Assembly (NCBI GenBank): GCA_031253985.1
Contig: JAIRVH010000102.1
Coordinates: 1 to 64,000 of the forward strand
DNA: 64,000 bases
DNA from: Sphingobacterium sp.
GTDB taxonomy: Bacteria > Bacteroidota > Bacteroidia > Sphingobacteriales > Sphingobacteriaceae
Direction: 5' to 3'
Part shown: positions 16,963 to 25,414 of the stretch, in pieces
How the letters are laid out: each line of letters starts with the position of its first letter
Position numbering within the stretch: position 1 is the stretch's first letter
Made by a program: the position numbers and the translations under genes
Notes under the pieces: generated by a model
The model's input: only the letters and a program-made list of their open reading frames with translations
The model's database searches: none
Told to the model about the DNA's origin: nothing

Positions 16963-17619
16963 CTAATTTAAAATACCTCTTTCAAAAGCAAACTTAACCA
17001 GATGTGCCGTATTTTTCACCCCCGCTTTGTCTATTAGATTCTGACGGTGCCCTTCAACAGTACGCTTGCTTAGGAAAATCTTATCTGCAATTTCCACATT
17101 TGTATAGCCTTCCGCGATCAATTTTAACACTTCCAATTCCCGTTCGGAGATGTCAAAATCTGCTTGCAATTCTCCAGGGATCTGTGCATAGCTCTGCCCC
17201 GAACGCACCTGATCTAAAAGCATCATGGCGATTTCTTCACTTACATACCGTCCACCGTTAGCAATATGATTCAATCCAAAAAGCAACTCGTGATAACCAA
17301 CATTTTTGACCAAATAGCCGGCAAGACCCGACTCAAAAGCCTTGATAACATAATTAATCTGATTCAACATGGATAATATAACAACTTTAATAGATGCATA
17401 CTGTTTACTTATGAGCTGAAGCAATTCGATGCCATCCATTTCATCCATACTGATATCTGTTAAGACAATATCAGGAACAGTATTTGAGTTTAGGAAATCA
17501 AGCGCCTCTTTTCCATTCGACGCTTCTCCAACGACTTCAAATCCTTCCTGAGATTCTAATAGTAATTTTATTCCGTTACGTACAACCATGTGGTCTTCAA
17601 CCAATAGGATTTTTATCAT
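16963..17619 (-). CDS. NarL/FixJ-family response regulator
   Basis: A 218-aa two-domain regulator. The receiver (1-120) has the acidic pocket VEDH and phospho-acceptor Asp55 in VLTDISMDEMDG, with conserved Lys in YLVKNVG. The C-terminal LuxR helix-turn-helix (about 150-212) reads SERELEVLKLIAEGYTNVEIADKIFLSKRTVEGH. It starts 14 nt after the stop of the degenerate kinase gene, so the two form an operon. Since that partner lacks the catalytic His, the phosphate donor is unclear (see findings). Confidence 0.93.
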   Translation of the reverse strand: MIKILLVEDHMVVRNGIKLLLESQEGFEVVGEASNGKEALDFLNSNTVPDIVLTDISMDEMDGIELLQLISKQYASIKVVILSMLNQINYVIKAFESGLAGYLVKNVGYHELLFGLNHIANGGRYVSEEIAMMLLDQVRSGQSYAQIPGELQADFDISERELEVLKLIAEGYTNVEIADKIFLSKRTVEGHRQNLIDKAGVKNTAHLVKFAFERGILN

Positions 17620-17633
17620 TATTATCTTTCTTT

Positions 17634-18365
17634 TTAAATTGTCAATTTTAGTAAAATACCTGCCGCCAATGTATCGTTCATAATCCGTGCATTGTAAAGC
17701 TCAGCAATCTTCATCAAGCGCATTGGACTGTTTTCCAGCTTTGATACTGACAAGCCTTCTCCTTGTTGAAAAAATGGTGATACCTTAACAAGGATTTCAA
17801 ATTCGATCACCTGCACCGAAATTGAAATGGCCTGTGATGGACTTTCATCGTTTAAATACTGAAATATTGCGGTCAGTAATTTAAATAAATGAACTTGCGC
17901 CTGATGATGTAATTCTCTTAACTGAGGGTCCAGCAGCGTATCAATTGTAAAACCGAATCGTTTTTTGTAACTAGCCACTGCTTCATCAACGGCATGAAAA
18001 ATTCCCAGGTCATTTAATATGGGATTATAAAGCAATACCGCTTTATTACGGATTTCTACAACTAAGGTACTTAATGAATCACGTAAACAGCGCAATTCTT
18101 CAAAATCTCCATAACGGTTTGTAAAATTCTGAAGAGATATACGCATCCCATAGAGTTCCTGAGCTAATTCATCACGGAAATATCGTCCAATCCTGCCAAT
18201 ATCATCCTGCTGATTTCTAATAATCGACTTGTAAAAATCTTCTTGACTACCGTCCCATACCTGCTTTAATTCCGACTGATCCTTCAGGCTTTCAGACTGG
18301 GCTTTCGCTCCTTCCGATAGGTCAAAATATAGTTTTTTGTTCTCGTCCCCCATATTGTTTTCCAT
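17634..18365 (-). CDS. Degenerate HisKA_3/NarX-type histidine kinase-like protein
   Basis: A 243-aa soluble protein whose layout matches the DesK/NarX kinase core. The dimerisation helix reads DIGRIGRYFRDELAQELYGMRISL, against the family ERxRIAxELHDxxGQxL; the phospho-acceptor His is Arg64. The later NLRPxxLxxxGL segment appears as LYNPILNDLGI. The ATP domain keeps its general order (AQVHLFKLLTAIFQYLND, then SPMRLMKIAELYNARI) but the N box and glycine boxes are gone. It should be unable to autophosphorylate. A role as scaffold or inhibitor of the adjacent NarL-type regulator is inference. Confidence 0.7.
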   Translation of the reverse strand: MENNMGDENKKLYFDLSEGAKAQSESLKDQSELKQVWDGSQEDFYKSIIRNQQDDIGRIGRYFRDELAQELYGMRISLQNFTNRYGDFEELRCLRDSLSTLVVEIRNKAVLLYNPILNDLGIFHAVDEAVASYKKRFGFTIDTLLDPQLRELHHQAQVHLFKLLTAIFQYLNDESPSQAISISVQVIEFEILVKVSPFFQQGEGLSVSKLENSPMRLMKIAELYNARIMNDTLAAGILLKLTI

Positions 18366-18709
18366 TTCATGTTGTAACTAATAACCACTTCAAGGCATGA
18401 ACAGTTTTAAAAATTAACATCTATTTACACAAAAGATGTACCCTTTAAAGTACTACGTATAAATACGTGTAAGAAAAAGATAAAAGGGGGAATTTAAACA
18501 GGAAAACACTTGTTGTTAAAGTAAAAACATTCAAGAGAAATAGCCACACATTTAGCGATATAACAAATAAAATATTGAATAACAGGTTTTTATAAATAAA
18601 AAAAATATTTCAGCTGGATATCATTGAGATCTGGTCATTCTGCGAAGTTATTTTTTTAGCATCTTAATTGTAGTAATGTAAACAAGATAGACACTTAAAA
18701 TTTGATAAT
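18366..18709. other. Intergenic region between divergent genes
   Basis: AT-rich, no coding region. One exact inverted repeat, ACGTAT/ATACGT around AA (18455-18468), lies about 90 nt upstream of the degenerate kinase gene and could be an operator. Promoters for both divergent genes should be here but no clear TAnnTTTG is seen. Confidence 0.4.
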
Positions 18710-19216
18710 ATGGAAAATACAACAATCGATCAACTGTTTAAGGAAAAAAGACCTACGTTAAAATATTTAGCAGCACAATTTACAAACGATCCGGATGAAC
18801 GGGAAGATTTGGTTCAAGAGACCATGGTGAGGTCACTAGCATCTATCGAAAAATTCCTAAAACATCCGAAATTGATGTCTTGGCTCTATATCATTATGAA
18901 GAACACGTATATTAATCAATATACGCGTAACAAAAGATTAGAGAATTATAGAAGCGAATACATCAGCACAGGTTATCGCAATGAGATAACGACCAATCGC
19001 GGGGAAAATAATTTTATTGCTTCTGATATACAGCATGCGCTCAATAATCTATCGAAAGACTATTATAACGCCTTTGCCATGTTTTTGGAAGGATTTAAAT
19101 ATTATGAAATTGCAGAGCACTTGCAAATACCAGAAGGGACAGTGAAAACACGTATTCATATGGCACGAAAGTCATTGCAAAAGCAGCTTAAGATTTACTC
19201 GAAAAGTATAGATTAA
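18710..19216 (+). CDS. ECF-like sigma-70 family sigma factor (paralogue)
   Basis: A 168-aa sigma factor. Region 2 is FTNDPDEREDLVQETMVRSL then HPKLMSWLYIIMKNTYINQY; region 4 is EIAEHLQIPEGTVKTRIHMARKSLQKQLKIY. It is strikingly similar to the 6587-7087 gene; the HPKLMSWLY and PEGTxKTRIHM segments are nearly identical while the linker differs. No anti-sigma gene is adjacent. The last codons are duplicated just after the stop (see repeat at 19202-19239). A terminator follows at 19263. Confidence 0.93.
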   Translation: MENTTIDQLFKEKRPTLKYLAAQFTNDPDEREDLVQETMVRSLASIEKFLKHPKLMSWLYIIMKNTYINQYTRNKRLENYRSEYISTGYRNEITTNRGENNFIASDIQHALNNLSKDYYNAFAMFLEGFKYYEIAEHLQIPEGTVKTRIHMARKSLQKQLKIYSKSID

Positions 19217-19239
19217 AAAGAAAAGTATAGATTAAAAAA
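19202..19239. repeat. 19-nt tandem duplication over the sigma gene stop
   Basis: AAAAGTATAGATTAAAAAG at 19202-19220 is repeated at 19221-19239 with one base changed. The first unit carries the last codons and TAA of the sigma gene; the second is a non-coding copy. Confidence 0.85.
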
Positions 19240-19262
19240 TAGTAATTATTTAAAAGGAGAAT

Positions 19263-19286
19263 GCAGGTGGAAATACCTGCTTTTTT
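19263..19286 (+). terminator. Intrinsic terminator of the second sigma gene
   Basis: GCAGGT and ACCTGC pair over a 6-nt loop and are followed by TTTTTT. Confidence 0.8.
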
Positions 19287-19343
19287 ATTGAGCAATCTAA
19301 TTTAAATTGCACAAGCTGAATAGCAGCTATCGAGGATATTTAG

Positions 19344-19351
19344 TATATTTA
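19344..19351 (+). promoter_or_regulatory. Bacteroidota-type -7 element (TATATTTA)
   Basis: AGTATATTTAG lies 46 nt before the SIMPL lipoprotein start. It matches the elements at 11718 and 35497. Confidence 0.4.
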
Positions 19352-19397
19352 GTGTAGTAAATAATTACGTTGACTATAAATCTGAGGGTTTTACAGG

Positions 19398-20120
19398 ATG
19401 AAAAAGAAATCGATCTCTATTATTTTTATGTGTTTAGGCGGAATCATGTTTATGATTTCCTGTCATTCGGGAGCAAAGGAAAACGAAAATCGGATAAGGG
19501 TAAGTGGCGAAGGAAAAATTAGAATCATGCCGGATCAGGTTACGTTAACGATCAACACTGCTTTCACAAAACCAAGGATGATTGATGCTGTTCGAGAAAC
19601 TCAGGCAACTGTTGACACCGTAATCGCTTTGCTTCAAAAATATGGGAATAAAAAGGAAGACATTAAAACAAGTAGTGTGTCTGCAAATAAGGATTATCAA
19701 TACATAGGAAATACAAATAAATTTGTAGGCTATCAAGCACAACAAACGATCGATTTTGTTCTACATGATTTATCCAAATTTACCGAGTTAACGGGCAAAT
19801 TACTAGAAACTAAAATAAGTGGAATAGGCTCCATATCCTTTGATCATTCTAAAGCAGATAGCATACTGAGAGAAGCCGATTTAATTGCTTATGATGATGC
19901 TTTAAAGTCTGCAAAAAAACTTGCATCTCGGGCAAATGTAGAAATCGGCAAGTTATTGTTTTTATCCAACGACGGCAGTGCCTCCAACGAGTCAACACAC
20001 TATCGAACTGGTATGGCCTTAGAAACCTTCAATAAAGCTTACGGAGGCGAAGGCTTTAAAATCGCACCTGAGGTCCTTGAGTTTAAAAGAACAATATTTA
20101 CCGAATTTGAAATTAAATAG
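19398..20120 (+). CDS. SIMPL-domain (DUF541) lipoprotein
   Basis: A 240-aa exported protein. The lipoprotein signal (KKKSISIIFMCLGGIMFMIS) ends at Cys22 in MISC. The SIMPL domain starts at RIRVSGEGKIRIMPDQVTL, the typical VxGxGxxxxxPDxxxxxxxV opening, and includes KTSSVSANKDYQY and GYQAQQTIDFVLHDL. SIMPL proteins (for example BP26/OMP28) form ring-like assemblies in the periplasm and have been linked to oxidative stress; their role is not settled. It is probably monocistronic. Confidence 0.88.
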   Translation: MKKKSISIIFMCLGGIMFMISCHSGAKENENRIRVSGEGKIRIMPDQVTLTINTAFTKPRMIDAVRETQATVDTVIALLQKYGNKKEDIKTSSVSANKDYQYIGNTNKFVGYQAQQTIDFVLHDLSKFTELTGKLLETKISGIGSISFDHSKADSILREADLIAYDDALKSAKKLASRANVEIGKLLFLSNDGSASNESTHYRTGMALETFNKAYGGEGFKIAPEVLEFKRTIFTEFEIK

Positions 20121-20270
20121 ATGACAGGCGAAGATAAGGAAACTATCTCTTGTTCTTCAACGAGATTCCGCTTATGAAATTTGCTTCATTACATTCATCT
20201 AGTAGTTGACAGTTAAGTGTATTAGCAAATAATCATGCATTTATTTATTTTTGAAGTAAAATATAAAACA

Positions 20271-21071
20271 ATGCATTTCTCATATTTTATCGGCATTTAT
20301 TTTATCGTTACCAGTATAACAACTTCTTGTCAAAATCCAGCGACTAGTTCAACCGATCAGCAAAAAGTACGCATACAAGACAAAGAAACATCCTTATCCC
20401 CAGCGATTGAGCGCAATGCAAATGTAGAAACCCGTCAATCCACACAGCCCAAAGATTCCTTGATTGAAGGACGAATCCTTATGCCTTATACCTATCGTGT
20501 TTTTGACGATAACAATGTGTCTAAGATCATTAACCCAAGTTGGCTGGAACTTCATCGAAAAGATGGCAAGTACAATATAGGAAAAGCGGTTTACTCCATC
20601 GCTTATGAAAAAGAGGAACCTTGCGCAGGATTGCCGACAGAAACGATCAATCCAAAGGCAGATGTACTACTTTTCTTCAATATTTCAGCGTTGCAGCCTG
20701 GCCCCGTGGACAGCATCCCCTTTCATAATAAAATCGTTCCTCCCAATCAGCCCATGGAATTTTCCTTCAAAAATGATCAATATAAATTGGTCGCTGCAGG
20801 GATAGAATTCTATCAGGATGAAAATACAGCCATTAAACATCCAGGATATACCTTAAAACTTTTTATCAATAATAAGTTTATTCGGACGCTTATAAACCAA
20901 GATGCCTATCATGATACCGCAACAGAGCTTGAATTTATTGGTGATATAGATCGGGATGGTATATTGGATTTTATAATTTCAAGCCCAAGAGATTATGAAG
21001 AACATCGTAAAATACTCATCTTATCAACGCAAAAATTTCCTTATGTTGGGACTGTTCAATTTGATTGTTAA
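20271..21071 (+). CDS. Hypothetical lipoprotein
   Basis: A 266-aa predicted lipoprotein of unknown function. The chosen start at 20271 gives a proper signal (HFSYFIGIYFIVTSITTSC) with lipid-bearing Cys; the ORF can be extended to 20235 but the added residues spoil the signal. The mature part has a polar linker (residues 20-60) then a folded domain. Near the C-terminus, ELEFIGDIDRDGILDFIISS resembles a calcium-binding DxDxDG loop of the FG-GAP/dockerin kind. I do not recognise the family. Confidence 0.75.
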   Translation: MHFSYFIGIYFIVTSITTSCQNPATSSTDQQKVRIQDKETSLSPAIERNANVETRQSTQPKDSLIEGRILMPYTYRVFDDNNVSKIINPSWLELHRKDGKYNIGKAVYSIAYEKEEPCAGLPTETINPKADVLLFFNISALQPGPVDSIPFHNKIVPPNQPMEFSFKNDQYKLVAAGIEFYQDENTAIKHPGYTLKLFINNKFIRTLINQDAYHDTATELEFIGDIDRDGILDFIISSPRDYEEHRKILILSTQKFPYVGTVQFDC

Positions 21072-21168
21072 TTGGACAAATAAAACGAATTATTCATAAC
21101 AGATTCTTCGGAAAAATAGCTATCTACATAAACAATTGAATGCGTAGAAAAGTATTTCTTTTTTTTCG

Positions 21169-21176
21169 TATATTTA
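21169..21176 (+). promoter_or_regulatory. Candidate -7 element (TATATTTA)
   Basis: TTTTTTCGTATATTTA (21161-21176) repeats almost exactly the sequence before the phytochrome-like kinase gene (11711-11725). No recognised gene starts within 80 nt; the next possible start is a 32-codon ORF at 21262, then GH1 at 21406. It could be the GH1 promoter with a long leader. Confidence 0.35.
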
Positions 21177-21261
21177 ATAAATAATTCATACCCAGTTAAT
21201 ATGAGTTTCGTTACTTTATAATGCGATAGTTAATGTAGTCAACGGAGTTAATGTATCTATT

Positions 21262-21360
21262 ATGAAAACGGTAAACTATTTTTTCCAGCGGATTATATTT
21301 AGAATCTTTTTGGGTCGATTTAGTTCGTTCTATTCACCATTGAGATTTCACAAAACTTAA
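21262..21360 (+). CDS. Possible 32-aa basic peptide upstream of GH1
   Basis: A short ORF, MKTVNYFFQRIIFRIFLGRF then SSFYSPLRFHKT, rich in Phe, Arg and Ile and potentially amphipathic. It sits alone between a candidate promoter and the GH1 gene. It may be a leader peptide or chance. The rest of the 21072-21405 gap shows nothing further. Confidence 0.2.
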   Translation: MKTVNYFFQRIIFRIFLGRFSSFYSPLRFHKT

Positions 21361-21405
21361 TTGTTTTAAAAACGGCATTCAGGTCCGATAATTTTATTTT
21401 TATAA

Positions 21406-22740
21406 ATGCTTTTAACCAAAGATGCCTTTGGCAAAGATTTTATTTGGGGAGTTTCTACAGCTGCCTATCAGATTGAGGGAGCACATGATTTACATGGAAA
21501 AGGTCCTTCTATCTGGGATATATTCGTCAAGAAAAGAAATCGCATATTTCAGAATCAGCATGGCAATGAGGCATGTGATTTTTATAATCGCTATGTCCAA
21601 GATCTGTATTTGATGAAGGGAATGCATATTCCAAACTATAGATTCTCTTTATCATGGAGCCGTATATTTCCAGCTGGCATTGGTGCGGTAAATCAAGCTG
21701 GATTGGACTTTTATGATCGTTTGATCGATCTATCGCTCGAATTAGGGATAACACCCTGGGTCACATTATACCATTGGGATCTTCCACATGCTTTAGAAAA
21801 AAAAGGTGGCTGGGTAAACCGTGAAGTGAAAGATTGGTTTGGAGCGTTTGTTTCCAAATGCGTAGATGTCTACGGGGATCGCGTCAAGAATTGGATGGTA
21901 TTGAATGAACCTACCGTATTCACCGCTGCAGGCTATTTTTTCGGCGTACATGCACCAGAAAGGAAAGGTCTCGGTAATTTTTTGGCAGCAGCGCATCATG
22001 CGGCCTTAGCTCAGGCTCACGGTGGAAGAATCATTAAGTCATTGCTGCCCAATAGCGAAGTAGGAACTACGTTCTCCTGTTCTCATGTTGAGCCATTCAC
22101 AACAAAAGAAAGAGACATTATCGCAGCAAAAAAAGCCGACGTTTTGCTCAATCGTCTATTTATAGAGCCCTTATTAGGAATGGGCTACCCGACCAAGGAG
22201 ATCAAGATATTGAATAGAATTGAAAAGTACATGCACGCCAATGATGAAAGAGATCTGAAATTTGACATGGACTTTATTGGTGTACAGAATTATACACGGG
22301 AGATTATACGATATGCGATGTTTGTTCCTTACCTTCAGGCGAAAATTGTATCAGCCAAAGAGCGTAAAGTTGAAATGACCGAAATGAACTGGGAAGTTTA
22401 TCCAGCTTCGATCTATCATATGCTCAAAAAATTTAGTGCCTATCCCAATACCCCGCCCTTAATCGTCACCGAGAACGGCGCAGCATTTCCGGATCAAATC
22501 GAAAATGGACTGGTTCACGATCCCAAAAGATTAGACTATCTGCAGCAAGCTTTACATCAAGTTTATCGAGCGAAGCAAGAAGGAATCCATGTTAAAGGAT
22601 ACTTTGTATGGACCTTCCTGGACAACTTCGAATGGGCCGAGGGATATCGGCCGAGATTTGGACTGGTGTATGTTGATTTCAAAAATCAACAACGTATTAT
22701 AAAGTCCTCTGGTCATTGGTATGCAGATTTCTTAAAATAA
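21406..22740 (+). CDS. Glycoside hydrolase family 1 beta-glucosidase
   Basis: A 444-aa GH1 TIM-barrel enzyme, probably cytoplasmic as it has no signal peptide. The family opening FGKDFIWGVSTAAYQIEGAH is at residues 8-27. The acid/base is Glu168 in LNEP and the nucleophile Glu356 in VTENG; both are intact. Substrate-binding signatures YHWDLPHAL and FVWTFLDNFEWAEGY are also present. It hydrolyses beta-glucosides or related short sugars with retention. A monocistronic gene; no transporter is adjacent. Confidence 0.95.
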   Translation: MLLTKDAFGKDFIWGVSTAAYQIEGAHDLHGKGPSIWDIFVKKRNRIFQNQHGNEACDFYNRYVQDLYLMKGMHIPNYRFSLSWSRIFPAGIGAVNQAGLDFYDRLIDLSLELGITPWVTLYHWDLPHALEKKGGWVNREVKDWFGAFVSKCVDVYGDRVKNWMVLNEPTVFTAAGYFFGVHAPERKGLGNFLAAAHHAALAQAHGGRIIKSLLPNSEVGTTFSCSHVEPFTTKERDIIAAKKADVLLNRLFIEPLLGMGYPTKEIKILNRIEKYMHANDERDLKFDMDFIGVQNYTREIIRYAMFVPYLQAKIVSAKERKVEMTEMNWEVYPASIYHMLKKFSAYPNTPPLIVTENGAAFPDQIENGLVHDPKRLDYLQQALHQVYRAKQEGIHVKGYFVWTFLDNFEWAEGYRPRFGLVYVDFKNQQRIIKSSGHWYADFLK

Positions 22741-22749
22741 TCGGAATGC

Positions 22750-23571
22750 TTAATTAACTTTATGACGAGATCCCATATTCGTAATTTTCAGTAAAATTAT
22801 TCCCAGAACTATTGCTGAAACGATACTAAGTATGGTGACCACTGTGTTCCTTCCATTATCTGCCCAAAAATATAGTGATAGTCCGCCTAAAATACATGGT
22901 ATACCTATAACGATAAATTTAACCCAATACACCCGGTCTTCTTCCTTACGGATACTCTTTGTTGCGACAGCTGCAAGCACTGCTGGCTTGTTTTTTCTAA
23001 AATAAGAGAGAATCATTTCGATTTCATCGGCGTGCAATTCGCGCGGACGTATTATCCTTTCTTTCAATGCAATAAGCAAGCTTTTACCATCTTGTTGGAC
23101 CGAAATAACATCAGTCATTGGAAAGCGTTTTTTATACCCCATAGGATTCATGGCGTACCCTTTGTAATCACTGTTTTCCGGACATAAACAGGCAAAATAA
23201 TCCGAACTCATCGAGAAGATCACATCAGTATGCTCCTGTCTGGTTTCTTTCCATACATCGATAGCAGGCCTAATGGCGGCAAGCAATAGGCATTGAAAAA
23301 TAAATAGACCAAAGGACAGACTGAACATCCAGGACAAAGAAAATGAGAGAACTAAAAAACCGGTGATAAACCAGACGACATTCGACCAAAAATCAAGTTT
23401 ACGCTGCAAAAGATAGAAAATAAAAACACAGATGATCGGGCCAATACTGGCTTTCCAATCCCAAAATATACTTATGATTCCAAGAATTGAAAACAGCGCA
23501 TAGTTCACTAGCTGAAAGTATGCTGACTTCCGCTGAAAGTTGGTTCTTTTAATTTCAATAATATTTTCCAA
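22750..23571 (-). CDS. Membrane protein, function unknown
   Basis: A 273-aa protein with about four hydrophobic segments in the first 100 residues (LVNYALFSILGIISIFW, IGPIICVFIFYLLQ, VVWFITGFLVLSFSLSW, LFIFQCLLLAAI), a soluble middle of about 120 residues, and two more near the end (FIVIGIPCILGGLSLYFW, VVTILSIVSAIVLGIILL). The soluble part (MSSDYFACLCPENSDYKGY, KRFPMTDVISVQQDGKSLLIAL) resembles a PH-like fold of bacterial YcxB/bPH proteins. I do not recognise it further. It is convergent with GH1 and divergent from the 23680 gene. Confidence 0.75.
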   Translation of the reverse strand: MENIIEIKRTNFQRKSAYFQLVNYALFSILGIISIFWDWKASIGPIICVFIFYLLQRKLDFWSNVVWFITGFLVLSFSLSWMFSLSFGLFIFQCLLLAAIRPAIDVWKETRQEHTDVIFSMSSDYFACLCPENSDYKGYAMNPMGYKKRFPMTDVISVQQDGKSLLIALKERIIRPRELHADEIEMILSYFRKNKPAVLAAVATKSIRKEEDRVYWVKFIVIGIPCILGGLSLYFWADNGRNTVVTILSIVSAIVLGIILLKITNMGSRHKVN

Positions 23572-23679
23572 CGTGTACTTTGATGAAATAAAAAAATCTC
23601 TTTAACTAATATATCTTTGATTGCATAAATATAAATATCTTTAGTAAATATAAATGCGTTAAAAATACAAAGCCCGACA

Positions 23680-24195
23680 ATGAAAACTTTTCAATTTAAA
23701 TCCCATCAAGTTAAAAAGGGCCTGATCTTTGGATTTGGTTACCTAATTGTTGTATTTATGCTATTCTGCTTAGTTTTTGGCGGTATAAATGGGCTCGCTG
23801 ATGCGGTTAACAATTTTGGTTCGGCGAAGGGGCTTGGCATCTTGGTTGCAGTAGTCGTAATCGGTCCGCTCATTATACTATTGCAATTCATCAACCCTAA
23901 GATCGAAATACAAGTTGACAAAGAGAAGCTATCGATTAAACAGCCGAAAAAGGAGGACAAAATTATCTTACTTAATCGCATTGATAAGATGGAAATTAAT
24001 CACTCTTTGGTTAATCAGCTTCAACTATTCGACAAAAATGAACAGTTGCTAACGACGATTCACCCGCAGAACGATATGAATGTTATTTTCGCCATCGCAG
24101 ATGCCATCGCGCAGCATGGAGGATTTATACAGAAAAAAGGAAACAAAAAAATCTTTGGCAATCCTGTCGAAACCATCTCCTATTCGAGACAATAA
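23680..24195 (+). CDS. Membrane protein with PH-like soluble part
   Basis: A 171-aa protein with two membrane helices (LIFGFGYLIVVFMLFCLVFG and GILVAVVVIGPLIILLQF) and a C-terminal soluble half with IEIQVDKEKLSIKQPKKEDK and ILLNRIDKMEI, suggestive of a small beta-sandwich such as bPH. It is divergent from a gene with a similar plan (22750-23571). It is followed after 16 nt by a DUF2809 gene. Function unknown. Confidence 0.7.
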   Translation: MKTFQFKSHQVKKGLIFGFGYLIVVFMLFCLVFGGINGLADAVNNFGSAKGLGILVAVVVIGPLIILLQFINPKIEIQVDKEKLSIKQPKKEDKIILLNRIDKMEINHSLVNQLQLFDKNEQLLTTIHPQNDMNVIFAIADAIAQHGGFIQKKGNKKIFGNPVETISYSRQ

Positions 24196-24211
24196 CGATA
24201 TACTGGTTCCC

Positions 24212-24625
24212 ATGAAGAGGATGACAAAAATTCAATATCTATTTTTAGCTGGTTTGACTATACTCTTGGGTTTGCTCTCACGCAACATATCAGTGATACC
24301 GCCCGTTACCGGAGATGTACTTTATGCCGTGATGATTTATTGGCTGTCGCGATTTTTATTTACGGGGAAATCAGTGTTATTTTCTTTTGGGGCTACAATC
24401 ATTTTTTGTTTTAGCATCGAATTTTTACAACTTGTACAATATCCTTTGCTTAGATGGATAAGGAGCAATCCCCTATTGCGGCTAGTGTTTGGCCAGGGTT
24501 TTCTATGGTCAGATCTAGTAGCCTATTGTATTGGAGCAATAAGTGCTGCTTTATGGGACTATACGAGGTCTCGAAAAATAGACATGACAGACAAAGTCCA
24601 GGGTAAAAAACAAAGTCCAGGATAA
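24212..24625 (+). CDS. DUF2809 membrane protein
   Basis: A 137-aa integral membrane protein with about four helices. Features of DUF2809 are the LGLLSRNIS near the start, TGDVLYAVMIYWLSRFLF, FCFSIEFLQL (Glu and Gln in a helix) and LVFGQGFLWSDLVAYCIGA. The ORF runs upstream to 24080 through the preceding gene; the ATG at 24212 gives the family length. It is the second gene of a pair with 23680-24195. The function of DUF2809 is unknown. Confidence 0.8.
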   Translation: MKRMTKIQYLFLAGLTILLGLLSRNISVIPPVTGDVLYAVMIYWLSRFLFTGKSVLFSFGATIIFCFSIEFLQLVQYPLLRWIRSNPLLRLVFGQGFLWSDLVAYCIGAISAALWDYTRSRKIDMTDKVQGKKQSPG

Positions 24626-24630
24626 TAGCT

Positions 24631-25146
24631 TTACTTGGTGGTTTTGGCCCCCATATCCTTTCCCATCTTTTCGTAAACAGCATCGTTAGGCTGCCAAAGT
24701 TCTATTTTATTCCCGTCGATGTCCATGATATGAACAAATTTACCATAGTTAAATGATTCGACCGTATCAAGGACAGTGACTCCCTCTTTTTTCAATGCAT
24801 CGACCAGCAATTCCATGTTCTCTACACGATAATTGATCATAAAGTCCTTATCTGAGGGAGCAAAATAAGTTGTATTTTCTTTAAAAGGGCTCCATTGCGT
24901 AAATCCCTTTTTTGTACTATCGCCACCTTGATACCATTCAAATACGGCGCCGTAAGAGTTTGTTGTAAGGCCCAAGTGCTCGGCATACCAATCCCTGAGT
25001 TTTTTGGGATCCTTGGACTTAAAGAAAACTCCACCAATTCCAGTCACTCTTTTCAACGTGGTTCCACGCAGATGTGTCAGGTTATTAAACGCATATCCCA
25101 TTCCAAATGCCAATAAGGTGGATCCGACAAATAAGACTCTTTTCAT
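24631..25146 (-). CDS. VOC-family (glyoxalase/bleomycin-resistance fold) protein with N-terminal anchor
   Basis: A 171-aa protein. Residues 1-20 (KRVLFVGSTLLAFGMGYAF) look like a signal peptide or membrane anchor, unusual for VOC proteins. The VOC domain begins LKRVTGIGGVFFKSKDPKKLRDWYAEHLGL and ends FNYGKFVHIMDIDGNKIELWQP, where the Glu of IELWQP is the usual metal ligand. The enzyme activity cannot be assigned. It is convergent with the DUF2809 gene, 5 nt apart. Confidence 0.8.
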   Translation of the reverse strand: MKRVLFVGSTLLAFGMGYAFNNLTHLRGTTLKRVTGIGGVFFKSKDPKKLRDWYAEHLGLTTNSYGAVFEWYQGGDSTKKGFTQWSPFKENTTYFAPSDKDFMINYRVENMELLVDALKKEGVTVLDTVESFNYGKFVHIMDIDGNKIELWQPNDAVYEKMGKDMGAKTTK

Positions 25147-25414
25147 TCTACGGTAAGATTAAAATAAAACTTGCTTCAAATCTATTTCGAATTTAGTCAA
25201 TAGTTGAGTAAAAGATATGATAAAATGAATAGCATAATTTTCTTTCTCTTGTAAAGAACGTAACTCTCTCAGATATTTAATTGTGTTTTCCCTTCTGAGA
25301 TTTGTGAAAAACGAGATTGTATTTATACATTTGACCTTCACAACACCCGAATTTCCTGTTGGAGGAATGATTTCGGATTAAGTATGGAGCGCATCTGCAC
25401 TAAAAGATAGGTTT

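Noticed and set aside
24080..24211. Longer N-terminus for the DUF2809 gene
   Set aside because: The added residues overlap the upstream gene in another frame and are polar; the family starts at the later ATG.
25159..25341. 60-codon ORF on the minus strand before the PLP enzyme gene
   Set aside because: AT-rich, no family resemblance, no ribosome or promoter site; just over chance length.
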